Made by a program: the position numbers and the translations under genes. DNA of 64,000 bases from Hyperoodon ampullatus. Taxonomy: Eukaryota; Chordata; Mammalia; Artiodactyla; Ziphiidae. Positions 34,925 through 45,985 of the stretch are shown one piece after another. The notes below the pieces were generated by a model that did no database searches, had not been told where the DNA came from, and worked only from the letters and a program-made list of their open reading frames with translations. Within the stretch, counting starts at the first letter, position 1, and every line of letters starts with the position of its first letter. The stretch is taken from the NCBI GenBank assembly GCA_949752795.1, contig OX457061.1, forward strand, positions 35,682,338-35,746,337, written 5' to 3'.

Positions 34925-35440
34925 TGGGATTTCCAGATATTTCTCTGGTTAGACATACACTCTTCCTGACACACTGGTTTGGTAAAGACCACTCATCACT
35001 TCCTCAGTATCCATACTCTCCTTCCTCTTCAGTAACAAAACTCTGTAAAGCTAAGGATGGGATTGAGACCAAGTCCCCCTCAGTGAGATCTATGTGGAAG
35101 TATTATGTGAATTGCTACAGAGTCTTCTTAAACAGCAATATGACTGTCTTTATCCTTTCTTGCCTCCTGGAATGAGCCCCTGATGGTAGGAGCTCCAACA
35201 GCTATCTTGGACCATGAGGTGACCCGAAGATGACAGAACAGAGGTCTGAAAGAGAGGACTCTGGGTCCCTGAAGACATCAGACAGCTGCCATATTAGCTC
35301 TGACCTTTCTACTCAAGACTTAATTTGAGAGAGACACAACTGTTTATCATGTTTAAGCTAGTGGTACTTTAGATTTTTCTACTACATCCAGCTAAATTTA
35401 ACCTTAGCTAACATATTGGGTTAAAAAGGAAGCTCAGAGG
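34925..35440 (+). mobile_element. LTR-like old repeat, copy 1
   Basis: GGAGCTCCAACAGCTATCTT, GGACCATGAGGTGACCC, GGACTCTGGGTCCCTGA and TTATCATGTTTAAGCTAGTG are shared in order with the element at 46830-47390. The 3' end style suggests a MaLR/ERVL-like LTR; family uncertain. Confidence 0.4.
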
Positions 35441-35613
35441 ACAAACTAGAAGGGATTATACCATCTCAGGCTCTGCCAGTGATTGGTCCCTGTTAGAGCG
35501 TGGAACACAATCAAGGATCACAAAATGAAATTCTAAGTGCCAGGTGGGGATGCTGAGGAGAGAAATCACACCCAGAATTGTTACACACCCCAATCTGTCA
35601 AAAGTAAGCCCCA

Positions 35614-35866
35614 TATGGACATATACACACTACCAAATGTAAAACAGATAGCTAGTGGGAAGCAGCCACAAAGCACAGGGAGATCAGCTCGGTCTCTCTA
35701 GACCACCTAGAGGGGTGGGATAGGGAGGGTGGGAGGGAGATGCAAGAGGGAGGAGATATGGGGATATATGTATATGTATAGCTGATTCACTTTGTTGTAG
35801 GGCGGGAACTGGCACACCACTGTAAAGCAATTATACTCCAATAAAGATGTTAAAAAAAAAAAAAAG
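35614..35866 (+). mobile_element. L1 3' end with 11-bp TSD
   Basis: GATAGCTAGTGGGAAGCAGC.., AGAGGGGTGGGATAGGG, CTCCAATAAAGATG and an A-tail. AGTAAGCCCCA flanks at 35603-35613 and 35867-35877. Confidence 0.93.
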
Positions 35867-35877
35867 AGTAAGCCCCA

Positions 35878-36119
35878 AACTCAGATTTTTTAAAAATGCT
35901 ATCTCCTTATTTTAAAATGCCTGTCAAAATTAAAACACACATTAAACATACATATGTATTTTAAAATACACAAATACATACACACACACAGATATATATG
36001 CACCTGCACACATACACACATAGGCCATATATATATATCACACACATTAAGGGCCAATTGAAAAGCACCCATGGAATGACTATGGCCTTAAAGCCATGGT
36101 TTTTGTCTTCTGGGTTAAA
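35878..36119. repeat. CA/TA-rich low-complexity stretch
   Basis: Runs of CACACACA, ATATATAT and ACATACACACA occur between 35960 and 36050. Confidence 0.7.
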
Positions 36120-36134
36120 CTGGCATTATATCTT

Positions 36135-36344
36135 TTTTTGTTTTGTTTTTTTTTGCGGTATGAGGGCCTCTCACCGTTGTGGCCTCTCCCGCTGCAGAGC
36201 ACAGGCTCCGGACGCGCAGGCTCAGCGGCCATGGCTCACGGGCCCAGCCGCTCTGCGGCATGTGGAATCTTCCCGGACCGGGGCACGAACCCGTGTCCCC
36301 TGCATCGGCAGGCAGACTCTCAACCACTGTGCCACCAGGGAAGC
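36135..36344 (-). mobile_element. CHR-1 SINE, minus strand, with 15-bp TSD
   Basis: T-tract, GCGGTATGAGGGCCTCTCAC.., and the head ending CCACCAGGGAAGC. CTGGCATTATATCTT flanks at 36120-36134 and 36345-36359. Confidence 0.96.
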
Positions 36345-36359
36345 CTGGCATTATATCTT

Positions 36360-39300
36360 ATGTAACACTTTAGAAACTCTGGAGATGGGATTCCCTACTT
36401 CTCCCTGGCTTTTGATACAACTCAACAAATGGAGGTAATACGTAAGATGTGGGTGGGGAGGAGAAAGACCAGATGACAAATCGGACGCTGGATTGACTCT
36501 ACCTTCGGCATTTATTCAGCCCTGTGAGTACCATTTAGTTACCTAGCCTCTCCTAGTATCCAGGCCTTTTCTGTAAAACTGATTCTGTAAAATCATAACA
36601 TGAAAGCACTTCATAAATTACAGATCACTTTACAAATTAAAGGTGTATCTGGTCAAGAATAAATACATTTAATAATTCTACTTCATGGTCGCTGTTAAGA
36701 GAAATCCTCTCTAGCACACTGTACCAAGAGGACACTGGGGAAGGCTTTTCTATCCTCTGACCACAGAAGTGAAGTAGGACAGAGCAGTCTGCCCTTCCTC
36801 TGTGTTTAAGCATTCAGTCTTTGACCAAGTACCCTCATGATGCATTTCAACCAAACATTATATAATACTGGCAGCCAATAGAGATAAGTGTCTTTAACAG
36901 TAGCATACATGCAGCCTCTTAATACATATCACAGTGTCCTGTATGCTGGGCATAACAAAACTAATAAATAAAATACACAGATACCAGACTAAGAAGAAAT
37001 TAGACTTCAATATTTAACAATTATTTGCTCTCTCTCCAAATAAATTTCAGTACCATCTCTGCCTGGGAAATATATGAGAGGTCTGGATCTATTTTATGCA
37101 CTGAGGATTCATGCATTCATTCATTCCTTCATTCACACTTCTAAAGTACACATGGTATTACAACAGAAGTTCCTACAGAAGACCAAGGCAACATGAGAAC
37201 TGTTTTAAAGTTTAAGAAGCACAAAAGAGAGAACGCTTCCAGAGGTGTATTTAGAAAGATCATCTTTCCAGCATCAAAAAAGAACTTAGCTCCTTCAACG
37301 GTGAGTAATTCTTGACATCTAAATCATGCTGAGTTTGGAACAACTGAATCCACTGCAGATTGTATGACTCCCCTCTACCTCTTCCAATAGGGAAGGAGAA
37401 CCCAAACTTTGCTTATTCCTTCAGCATCTGGGCCATCAGAAAGACTGCTTCATGGGCTATTATTGGTTCATTGTATAGAAATAAAACAGCCTTAATTTTA
37501 TTCATCAGGGTTTTAATTTGGTGGCATCTCATACAACTCCAGGTTTTATCAGAACACTTAAAAGGTAAAGGTGTGAACGTGTAGCAGCGTGGACACATAA
37601 TGACGATGCCCTTCCCCTGAAGCTAGGAAGAGTCTCCGCCTGTCTATTCCCAGTCTTTGGGCCACACCTAAAGCTCAGATTTTTGGCAAGGCAGCACGTT
37701 CCCCACCATCGGATCATATTTCTGGAACTCTGGAAGAATAAAGAAAGCAGCGGTTTTTTCCAAAGGAAGCTCCATGCTATGTTTGTGTAGGAGATATTTA
37801 GCAAAAGTGAAGTGGGATGAGGGGCTCTGATTTTATTATGATGTGAAATGCTTAGGAGTTGAAGAGTTTTGCATTCATAGAGGGGCCAGTCCAAAATATG
37901 CACTTTAGGAAAGGCAATTTATAAATACATGTCAGGGAGAAAAACCAAAAGAAAGGTCACTGTGAAACAGTCATCTCTTGGAAAGGAAAAGCTGAAGAGC
38001 TTTTCGTTTGTTTTGTCAAAGGCTTTCATGTAATTAAGTTCAAGGTGCTAAATCTTTCCCCCATTCTATTGATTGTGTCTCTGGAGGGAACTATACTAAC
38101 TACAGATTTCACTGCTTTTGCCCTATACTCTTTGATGACGGTCGGGGATGGTGCCCAAAAAGAAAACATCTACACTGAAGTTCATCCATTCAAATAAAGT
38201 GTGTCTGTGCATATACTCCCCCCATCAAGTGGTACAATTCTGACACCCTATAAAAAATGAAGCAACACTGTTACCCTTTTTGTTTAGTCAATCATATGTG
38301 CTGAGAGATAACAGCAAATTTCACATTGGTAAAGGAAATTCTCTATCTTGAAATTTTACATAAGAGGAGAAGATGTCTGAATTGGGAGGGGTAGCCATGT
38401 ACTTGCAAGTGTGTATCTATGTGTTTGCATATTTGTCTGCCTGTGTTTGTGGCTGTGGACAGCTGTGCAGTCATTCAGTGTCAAATGGAAAAGGTTTGAA
38501 AAACTCATTTTTCTGGGGAAAATAATGAATAACCTCAAAAATGTCCCCATGATTTTCAATTTCACATAAAGGCCAGATCACAATCAGTTCCAATATTACC
38601 ATTCTACGCACACATGGGAATCTGATGAACTGTTTCATCTCCATGAAGAAATGTCTAAATTCCAAACAGAACCACACAGTTTATCATTTTCAAAGTCATC
38701 CTGTGATAAAACAGGCTTCCTTGATCTCTTTGCCAAAATTCACATTCAAACTTCTACTAATGCCATTTCTAAACAGTGGTCATCTTCTATCAATTTTCTC
38801 CATAAATATCATATTTTAATTATACCTAAGCATACTCATCAGAGGCTTGGCAAAGTTACAATAAAGACATGTAGGTTTCCAGGTTAGACAGGAACTGAGT
38901 CCAGCTGACCCTCTGCTGTACCTTCTCATAACCCAACCAAAATGCGAAAAGGAAAATAAAGTCAAGGGAAAGTTCAGTTAAAACAAACTTTTGAGAAACT
39001 TCTGCTTGTTAGATTACAAACGGATCCAGACTGAAGAAAGGCACTGGGACCCCTATTGGCAATTCCACTTTCCAAGACAGGATGTAGTATTTGGAAGGAG
39101 AAAGCTGAAGACAGAGTAGGTCTTGAGGAAAGCAGTTCATACTCAACTCATTACCCATTGAACTGATTTGGATCAACAGTACTGAGAGGCCCTGGGCAAA
39201 CCTGGCCAAGCCAAACAGAGGAGCTGGTCTATGGCAAGTTTTTCCCTGATGCAGAGGGGTTCTTCCCTGATGGAGTGGGCAGTGACATGAGGAATAAGGA

Positions 39301-39439
39301 CAGCCTTTGGGACCTCATGAGAACTCGGAGTGGAGGCCAACAGAGGGCTGAGTCTACAAAACTGAACCCTGCCTGGCGTAACTACTTCAATTAAGAGAGG
39401 ACATCTTTAGAGAGTTCTTTTGTCTCTTAAAGGCAAAAG
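36360..39439. other. Intron 1, about 3 kb, largely unassigned
   Basis: No strong repeat match apart from a CATTCATTCATTC L2-like tail near 37110. A 124-codon minus frame (37529-37903) has no recognisable domain or splice context. May contain conserved non-coding sequence. Confidence 0.3.
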
Positions 39440-40650
39440 CCTTTCAAACTTCATAGGAAAGGGGAAAAAAGCACAAATTAAAAGTAGATTCAACAGATTG
39501 ATAAAATGGTAGATGCTAGCATCATAAACAAAATTCAAAGGCAAGTGAAACACAGAGAAAAAAATATTTGCTGCAGACTTGCCAGCAGGAGGGTTAATAT
39601 CATTAAGATTTAAAATGCATTTACAAATCACTAAGAAAAAGAAGCACCCTCAAATGAAAAATGGATAATATTCCCAAAATATTTTAAGAGGTATTCAAAA
39701 AAAGAGCTATATATGGCCAACAGTACATGAAAAAAGTGTTCAGCCTCACTAATGAGGAAATGCAATATAAAATGGGATTCTAGGGACTTCTCTGGTGGCA
39801 CAGTGGTTAAGAATTCTCCTGCCAATGCAGGGGACACAGGTTCGATCCTGGTCTAGGAAGATCCCACATGCTGCAGAGCAACTAAGCCCCTGCGCCACAA
39901 CTACTGAGCCTGTGCTCTAGAGCCCACGAGCCACAACTACTGAGCCCATGTGCCACAACTACTGAAGCCCATGCACCTAGAGCCCATGCTCTGCAACAAG
40001 AGAAGCCACTGCAATGAGAAGCCCGCACACAGCAATGAAGAGTAGCCCCTGCTCACTGCAACTATAGAAAAGCCCACACGCAGCAACGAAGACCCAACGC
40101 AGCCAAAAAAAAAAAAAAAAAAAATGGGATTCTACTTTTCACATATAAATTAGGGGTGTCATGTTCAAATGATACTAACCTGTGTTGGCTGTGTCCTATA
40201 TACGGACCCAGGCACTACATGTAAGAGTGCAATTTGGTATCCATTTTCTACAGAGCCACTTGGCACATGTATCAAAGGCCTTAAAAAATAGGCATCCTCT
40301 TTGAAGGAATAATACCTACCACTTCAGAAATTTGTATTAAGGAAATTATTAGAAATATGAGCAAAGATTTGCTCACACAGTATTGTGTTTAACAGCCTAA
40401 ATATACAATAATAGGTAATTACATGATAAAAATGAAAGCCCATCCTGTAATGGAATACTGTGTGACCATGAAAAATGATAAAGTAGAAGTGTATTTCTTG
40501 TTATGAAAAGAAGACTGCAAAATATGATGGAAAAGTCAAGTTAAAAAAGAGAACATACAATACAATCCTTTTCTGAGTAGACATTATTTATGCATGATAT
40601 ATGTACACATATGAAAACATACCTACTACCTTGACAACTGCAAAAAGAAG
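39440..40650 (+). mobile_element. Old L1 (L1M-type), split by a CHR-2 SINE
   Basis: L1-like ..CAACAGTACATGAAAAAAGT GTTCAGCCTC and CACTAATGAGGAAATGCAAT precede the SINE. AATTATTAGAAATATGAGC, GCCTAAATATACAATAATAG and GTAATGGAATACTGTGTGAC follow it. Confidence 0.6.
39783..40120 (+). mobile_element. CHR-2 SINE with perfect 14-bp TSD
   Basis: GGGACTTCTCTGGTGGCACA.., repeated CCACAACTACTGAGCC units and a CCCAACGCAGCC plus A-tail end. AAAATGGGATTCTA flanks at 39769-39782 and 40121-40134. Confidence 0.97.
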
Positions 40651-40835
40651 GATATGTACCAAAATATTACAGTGTTTTTACAGAAAAATTTTCTGATTAT
40701 TTTATCTTCTACAATAAACACTATCAGTAAAATAAAACGTATTTTTAAAAAACAAATCAAACAGACTTTGACAAGAATTCAGATACAGAAGTCATGTTTA
40801 AAAAATCAATGTTTCTTTACATCAAGAATAATTGT

Positions 40836-41376
40836 CTAACAGCTCATACTACTCAATAACAAAAAAACAAACAACCCAATTGAAAAATAGGAATAAGACC
40901 TAAATAGATGGACTATTACTCAGCCATAAAAAAGAATGAAATAATGTCATTTGCAGCAACATGGATGGACCTAGAGATTATCATACTAAGTGAAGTCAGA
41001 AAGAGAAAGACAAATACCATGTGACATCACTTATATGTGGAATCTAAAATACAACACAAATGAACATATCTATGAAACAGAAACAGACTCACAGCCATAG
41101 AGAACAGACTGCGGTTGCCAAGGGGGAGGGGGAGTGGGGAAGGGAAGGATTGGGAGTTTGCAATTAGCAAATGCAAACTAGTATATATAGGATGGATAAA
41201 AAACAAGGTCCTACTGTATAGCACCGAGAACTATATTCAATATCTTGTGATAAACCATAATGCAAAAAATATGGAAAAGGATATATATGTATAACTAAGT
41301 CACTTTGCTGTACAGCAGAAATTAACACAACACTGTAAATTGACTATACTTCAATAAAATTTTTAAAAAGTAAAAA
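40836..41376 (+). mobile_element. L1 with internal deletion and 12-bp TSD
   Basis: It starts in ORF2 with CTAACAGCTCATACTACTCA..GACCTAAATAG (to about 40907), then jumps to the far downstream GACTATTACTCAGCC and continues to the 3' end. AAGAATAATTGT flanks at 40824-40835 and 41377-41388, so both parts are one insertion. Confidence 0.9.
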
Positions 41377-41389
41377 AAGAATAATTGTT

Positions 41390-43150
41390 TAAAATTTAAT
41401 TTGAAAAGATGCTATTCATGATAGAAGTATTGAATAGAATACATTTAGGTCTAAATTTGAAAAATATATGCAGGACTTAATTACTAGAAATCTACGATTT
41501 TACTGAAGGATACAAAAAGAACTGGTTATAAATGGACATACCATATTTTTGACTTGGAAGGACTATTATTATAAAATGTAAATAATCCCCAATTTAATTC
41601 TATATTTTCTATATTGAAATCAAAATCCTGGATGGTTTCATTTGGAATATGTGAAAGTGAATTAAAAATTCATATTAAGTTATAAATACATAAGAACTGA
41701 TTTAAAGAGAAAAGATAAGAAAAAGGAGAATTTGCACTACCAGATATTTAAATATATTGTAAGGTTATAATAATTAAATCACTTTTTGAAAGCTTAAAAG
41801 TAATAGATAATAGGATGGACTATCCTATCATCCAGGATAATAAAAAATTCATAGAAAGCCAGGAGGAGATCAAATACCCATAAGCTTTTAGTGTATGATA
41901 AAAGTGGCATTCAATTAAATTGGAAAAGGATGAATGGCTAGTAAACAAATGATGCTGGGACAATTGGTTAACTATTTATTAAAAAATAAAGTTAGACATT
42001 TTTGTCATACCATACACTAAAACAAGCTTCTGATAGATTAAACTGTTAGATGGGAAAATATTTCTCTGATTTGGGAAATGAGAAAGCCATTCTAAGAACG
42101 TAAGCAAATGTAGGATCTTAAAGACAAAGTTTGATGGATTTGGCTATATACAAATTTAAATCATCCATCTAACAACACTGTGATAAAGAAAAGTAAAAGG
42201 CAGTGAACTGGAGAAACATTTGCAGCATGTATCAAAAGGAGTTACCAAAAGGAGTTACCAGTCTTACTATGTAAAGAGTTTTTACAAATCATTAAAATAA
42301 ACCAACAAACACACACCATAATTGCAAAATGGGCAAAAATTATGACCAGGTAATTATCAAAGGAAAAATACAAATGCCCAGTAAATGTATCAGAAAATGT
42401 TCATTCCCCAGTAAAACTAAAACAATTGAATTTGCTAAAATGATACCTCTATTCACCTACCAAATTGGCAAAGACATTAAAAATATGAGCGCATGTTATT
42501 GGTGACCATGTGGCAAACTTACTGCTGTGATTAACTCTGCTGGTGGGAATGTAAATCTATACAAGCCTCCAAGGGAGAACTGGAAATATGTATCAAGTAG
42601 TTTACAAATGTCCGTATCTTTAATTCAGCAACTTTACAGAAATTCTTCCTACAGAAGTAATCAAAGGGGGTCCATAAATATTTGTGTTTACCATGACAAT
42701 AAAAACCTAAGTGTCCAACAACTGGTGACAGGTAAAATAGATCATAGTATATGCACCCATTAGACTAGTATGTGAGTTAGGTAGGTATATAATAACTATA
42801 TTATGTTACATATATAATGATGTAGATCATTCATGATATAACAAATGAAAAACGTAGGCTACAAAAGAGCAAGACACCAGTTTGGTTTAAAGTATGTGCA
42901 GATGTGCATACTGGGCAAATGTTCAACAACATGTAAACAGTGGCTTTATAAGGGTGATGGGATTAGAGGCTTCTTTTCCCCCCCTTTTCCTCCTCTGATT
43001 TCATTCATTTCACAAAAATTGGCTTGCTATCATGTGTCTGACATTTCTATATGCTCCAAATTTTCTTCAACTGAATATGTGTCACATTGTAATCAGAAAA
43101 AGTTAAATTTTGGAAAAGTAGAAGTCCAGCATCTTAAACTGACTTCGTCT
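41390..43150 (+). mobile_element. Old L1 (L1M-type) ORF2 region, decayed
   Basis: L1 ORF2 order, heavily mutated: AATTTGCACTACCAGATATT, AAAAGTGGCATTCAATTAAA, GATGCTGGGACAATTGGTTA, CTGCTGGTGGGAATGTAAAT. It lies 0.5-2 kb downstream of exon 1 on the genomic left. Confidence 0.55.
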
Positions 43151-43489
43151 TCCAGGTGCTAAAAATCTTGTAAAGGACTCAGAGCAACGAAATTCATATT
43201 GAAAGCATAAAATCACGTACCAGAGAATTGGGGAAATGTTCAGGTCACTTCACCTCTTACCTTTAGAGACACTTCATAAAACATACTCACCTGTTCCAGT
43301 TTGGCCACGGTTTGTCCCTATGAGCGTGAATTGTGAAGAGCATCTCAAGGACCTCTTCCTAAGAGGGTCCTCAAAGACCACTTAATAAGGAGCCTGTCAT
43401 CTTCCTAAGCCTTTAAAATCCATCATCCCAAGGGACCCCACCCACCAACAATAGAACGGTAGGTATGATTCTGATTTTGGGGATGGGGA
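43151..43489. other. Intron 1 start region, between L1M and CpG island
   Basis: No repeat recognised. Lies immediately 3' of SVEP1 exon 1, where first-intron enhancers are common. Confidence 0.3.
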
Positions 43490-43613
43490 CGCTTGACTCA
43501 GGGTGCTGTGGCTTGCCCTAGGCTGAGCCCGGCTTCGAGCCGGACAGGCAGCGGTGTGTGGGCAGGGCCGGGGCGCGGGCTGGGGCCGGGGCCGGGAGGG
43601 GCGGGCACCTTAC

Positions 43614-44150
43614 CGCGGCTTGCTGGAAGGCGCCCTTGGTGTAGGTACCGCCACCGCGGTACGTGATGGCCGGGATCTCGCGGCTGAGCAGCGCGCACTT
43701 GTGCTGGTGCGCGCGGCGGGACGAGATGTAATCGACGCGCGGCACCACGTTGTTCTTGGACGAGAAGGTCACGATGGCCACGCGCGTGGCCGTGGACACC
43801 ACGGGGAAGTCGGACAGCAGCTTACGGACGAACTTGAGCTCGCTGAGGAAGTTGGCTTGGCCCACGCTGGACGACTCGTCCACCAGGAAGACGAGCTCCA
43901 GGCGCTCGCTGAGCTCCCGCAGCCGCCGCACGCGTCGCCGGAAAGCCTGGCCCAGCCGCTCCACTTTGCTCTCCGCCGCCGCCGCGTCCTCGCCGGGCGC
44001 GGGCGGCACGGGCAGCCGCCCCGGGGTCTCAGGCGCGGCCTCGGGGAAGAAGCGGAAGCTGAAATTGCGCGACGGGGACAGCTGCTGAAAGGTCGCCCAG
44101 CCCGAAACGAGCGCCAGACCCCAGCAACAAAAGGCCAGGCGCGCCCACAT
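43614..44150 (-). CDS. SVEP1: SVEP1 exon 1 coding part: signal peptide and first half of vWA domain
   Basis: The ATG at 44150 opens 179 codons and ends on a complete codon at GCG|GTAAGG (phase 0). Residues 1-17 are a hydrophobic signal peptide ([17 protein letters not shown]), as in mammalian SVEP1. A Pro/Ala-rich, variable linker follows (about 37-60), then a basic coiled segment (63-84, with [10 protein letters not shown]). The vWA domain starts near residue 83; its MIDAS motif DxSxS is intact as DESSS at 91-95, and the conserved Thr of GGGTYTKGA is at 169. A possible N-glycosylation sequon, NFS, is at 29-31. The start is chosen by family match and signal-peptide position. The frame stays open upstream to 44252, but only through GTG codons. 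The -3 base is G, a moderately good Kozak context. Confidence 0.96.
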
Positions 44151-44278
44151 TGCGCTGGAGACGGAGCGGCCGCCCGGGGCGCAGGCGTCGGCCCGGCGCG
44201 GAGAGATGCTCAGCCGCCCGGCTCGCCGAGGGGCGTGCGCGGCGCGGGGCACGGGGCACGGGACGGCGGCCGCGAGCC

Positions 44279-44293
44279 TCAGCTACCTCTCAT
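44279..44293 (-). promoter_or_regulatory. SVEP1: Minimal uORF in presumed SVEP1 5' UTR
   Basis: On the minus strand an ATG at 44293 is followed by three codons and a TGA ending at 44279, 128 bp before the SVEP1 start codon. If transcription starts upstream of 44293 this 4-codon uORF would lie in the leader and could modestly reduce translation. Presence in the mRNA is inferred. Confidence 0.35.
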
Positions 44294-44360
44294 CTGACAC
44301 TGGGGACACAGTCCAACCTCCTCCGGCCGCCCGGGGGCAAGGGATGAAACGGCGCGCGCT

Positions 44361-44570
44361 CGCTACCCCTCTCGCTCTCGTCTTTTCTCTCCCCTCTCTC
44401 CTCCTCCTCGCTCTCCCTGAAGCCTATAAAATGTTTGAAGGAAAGGGGGCAGTCAAGAAGAATCTCCCGCTTCCCTCCTTCTCTCCCTCCTATCTGTCTC
44501 TCCCTCTCCCCTCTCCTTCCTCTATCTCTGCCTCTATCTCTCTCCTCCCCCTTCTCATTCTCCTCCCGAG
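44361..44570. repeat. Polypyrimidine (GA/CT) tract upstream of SVEP1
   Basis: Two long CT-rich runs, 44361-44420 and 44464-44570, flank the TATAAAA motif. On the SVEP1 sense strand they read as GAGA-type purine tracts. Such tracts are common next to CpG-island promoters and can form H-DNA. Confidence 0.6.
44425..44431 (+). promoter_or_regulatory. TATAAAA motif pointing away from SVEP1
   Basis: A perfect TATAAAA lies on the plus strand at the upstream edge of the CpG island, within ..GCCTATAAAATG... It faces away from SVEP1. It could support divergent antisense transcription from the SVEP1 promoter, or be chance. Confidence 0.25.
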
Positions 44571-45029
44571 TTCAAGCCAAAGACTCTCGGAGATTCCATG
44601 ACACCAGAACCCCGCGTCTGTCAGGCTGTCAACATTCCCGCAGCAAGCGCACCAGCGCCGAAGCCCTGATTGATCCCATATGTCTGGCAGGAGCTGCAGA
44701 GGAATTCACTGGAGATGGATCCAGATACCGAGAGTGCCACAGTAATTGGAAACACTTCGGAGAGGAAACACACACGGACTGGCCAGGGAGTTGAAAGCAT
44801 CCTTTGAAAATTGCTTGCTCACCTTTTGTGTCTCTTTTTCCCTCTCCGGTTCCTCAAAGCCCTCACCAAGTGGATGTTTATTTGACTTTCCTGGTGGGGC
44901 TTTCTGGTCAGTGGTGTGTGTGTGTCCTCTTGAGGGTCGCCTCAGATCACACTATATAGGGGTTGCATCTACCCCTGTGCAGCCCATAGGGATGATTTGT
45001 CATGGTGCTGCGTTCATGCATTTATTGAT

Positions 45030-45310
45030 TCATCCATTTGGTCACTCCTTCATTCATTCAACAAATATTTCTGAGCACCTATTGTGTGCCAGGACACCTG
45101 GAATATAAGGAGGAACACAAATTGACACAGATCTTGTCCCCAAGGAACTTATAGGGTAACAAGTGACGTGACCATTAACCAGATATTTCACAAATACTGT
45201 ATATAATTACAGCTGACCATGCTAAGGCTACGAAGGAGATCTCAGGCAGATAGATTTGACCTTAGAAGACCAGGGAAGCCTTTGCGGAGGACATAAAGTT
45301 TGAGCTGAAA
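45030..45310 (-). mobile_element. L2 LINE 3' fragment
   Basis: TTCATTCATTCAACAAATAT, TTCTGAGCACCTATTGTGTG, CCAGGACACCTGG, CTTGTCCCCAAGGAACTTAT match L2 reversed. Confidence 0.8.
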
Positions 45311-45757
45311 TCTGATGATGAGCAAGGGTCCCTTTTCCCCAGTCCTCTTTCATGTGCCCCATGGTCTGTTTCAACAGGTGAGACCCATAGAGGGCTATTT
45401 CCTTGGCTTTGAATGGTACCTGGCACATAGCTACTTTGAAACACAAGTTGCCACCTGGGGGTAGTTTTTCCAAAACAAAACCCCGAAAGGGACGGTGCAA
45501 GTGCAAAGAAGGAGTAAACTTTGCATAAGAGGTGGAGTAAACTTTGCAAAAATGATTCTAGCTAGGAGTCAGGAGCCCTGTGTAGATATGCCTCTGCAAT
45601 TATAAAAATCCTCTGAACCAAGACACTTCCAACTCTTGGCTTCAATTTCCACATCTGTTTCATGATGGAATTCAATGATCTCAGAGTTTCCTTTGTCTCT
45701 AATATCAGATGATTTAATTCCATCTATATTTAATGAAATACCTTCACAGTATATTGG

Positions 45758-45985
45758 TTGAAATGTTAGGGCTCTTGGAGTCTGTTTGCCCAGAATGAAG
45801 TCTTGGCTCTGCCATTCAGTAGTTGTATGACCTTGACATTAGTTTGCTCATCTGTAAAATGGAGTAATAATAATAATAGCATATTAAAGGTTATTGTGAG
45901 GATATAATCATAAAAACAAAGTTCTTAGGCTAGTGCTTAGACTATAGCATGTACTCTACAAATGCAGATTGCTATTATTGCCACA
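45758..45985 (+). mobile_element. MIR SINE
   Basis: TCTTGGCTCTGCCATTCAGT, AGTTGTATGACCTTGACATT, GTTTGCTCATCTGTAAAATG and AATAATAATAATAGC in MIR order. Confidence 0.88.

Larger units (their letters stand above)
1..44150 (-). other. SVEP1: SVEP1 gene, 5' part (exons 1-3 and introns 1-3, partial)
   Basis: Three minus-strand exons join into one continuous frame of 323 codons plus one base. They match the N-terminus of SVEP1, a very large secreted extracellular-matrix protein (about 3,570 residues in human) built from vWA, EGF, sushi/CCP, HYR and pentraxin domains. It binds integrin alpha9beta1 and acts in cell adhesion, vascular biology and lymphatic development. Intron 1 is 13181-43613, intron 2 is 9719-12924, and intron 3 starts at 9541 and leaves the window. 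Donors are GT and acceptors AG throughout. I looked for exon 4 (continuation of the Cys-rich/EGF region) between 1 and 9541 and did not recognise it, so it probably lies outside. Domain order and exon phases make the assignment secure; the remaining exons are not visible. Confidence 0.95.
43490..44360. promoter_or_regulatory. SVEP1: CpG island over SVEP1 exon 1 and promoter
   Basis: The stretch is strikingly GC- and CpG-rich against an AT-rich background. It covers the end of exon 1, its coding part and the presumed 5' UTR. GC-box-like GGGGCGGG occurs near 43598, just inside intron 1, and many CGCGC and NotI-like GCGGCCGC motifs occur near 44165 and 44265. No canonical minus-strand TATA box is obvious, so dispersed CpG-island initiation is the likely mode. 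Boundaries were judged by eye, and the transcription start site cannot be fixed from sequence alone. Confidence 0.8.

Noticed and set aside
44151..44252. 34-residue N-terminal extension of the SVEP1 exon 1 frame
   Set aside because: The upstream in-frame 'start' at 44252 is GTG, not ATG. The ATG at 44150 gives the correct signal peptide and family match.
43554..44297. Long plus-strand open frame opposite SVEP1 exon 1
   Set aside because: It is the antisense shadow of a GC-rich exon, with no domain and composition typical of CpG-island antisense frames.
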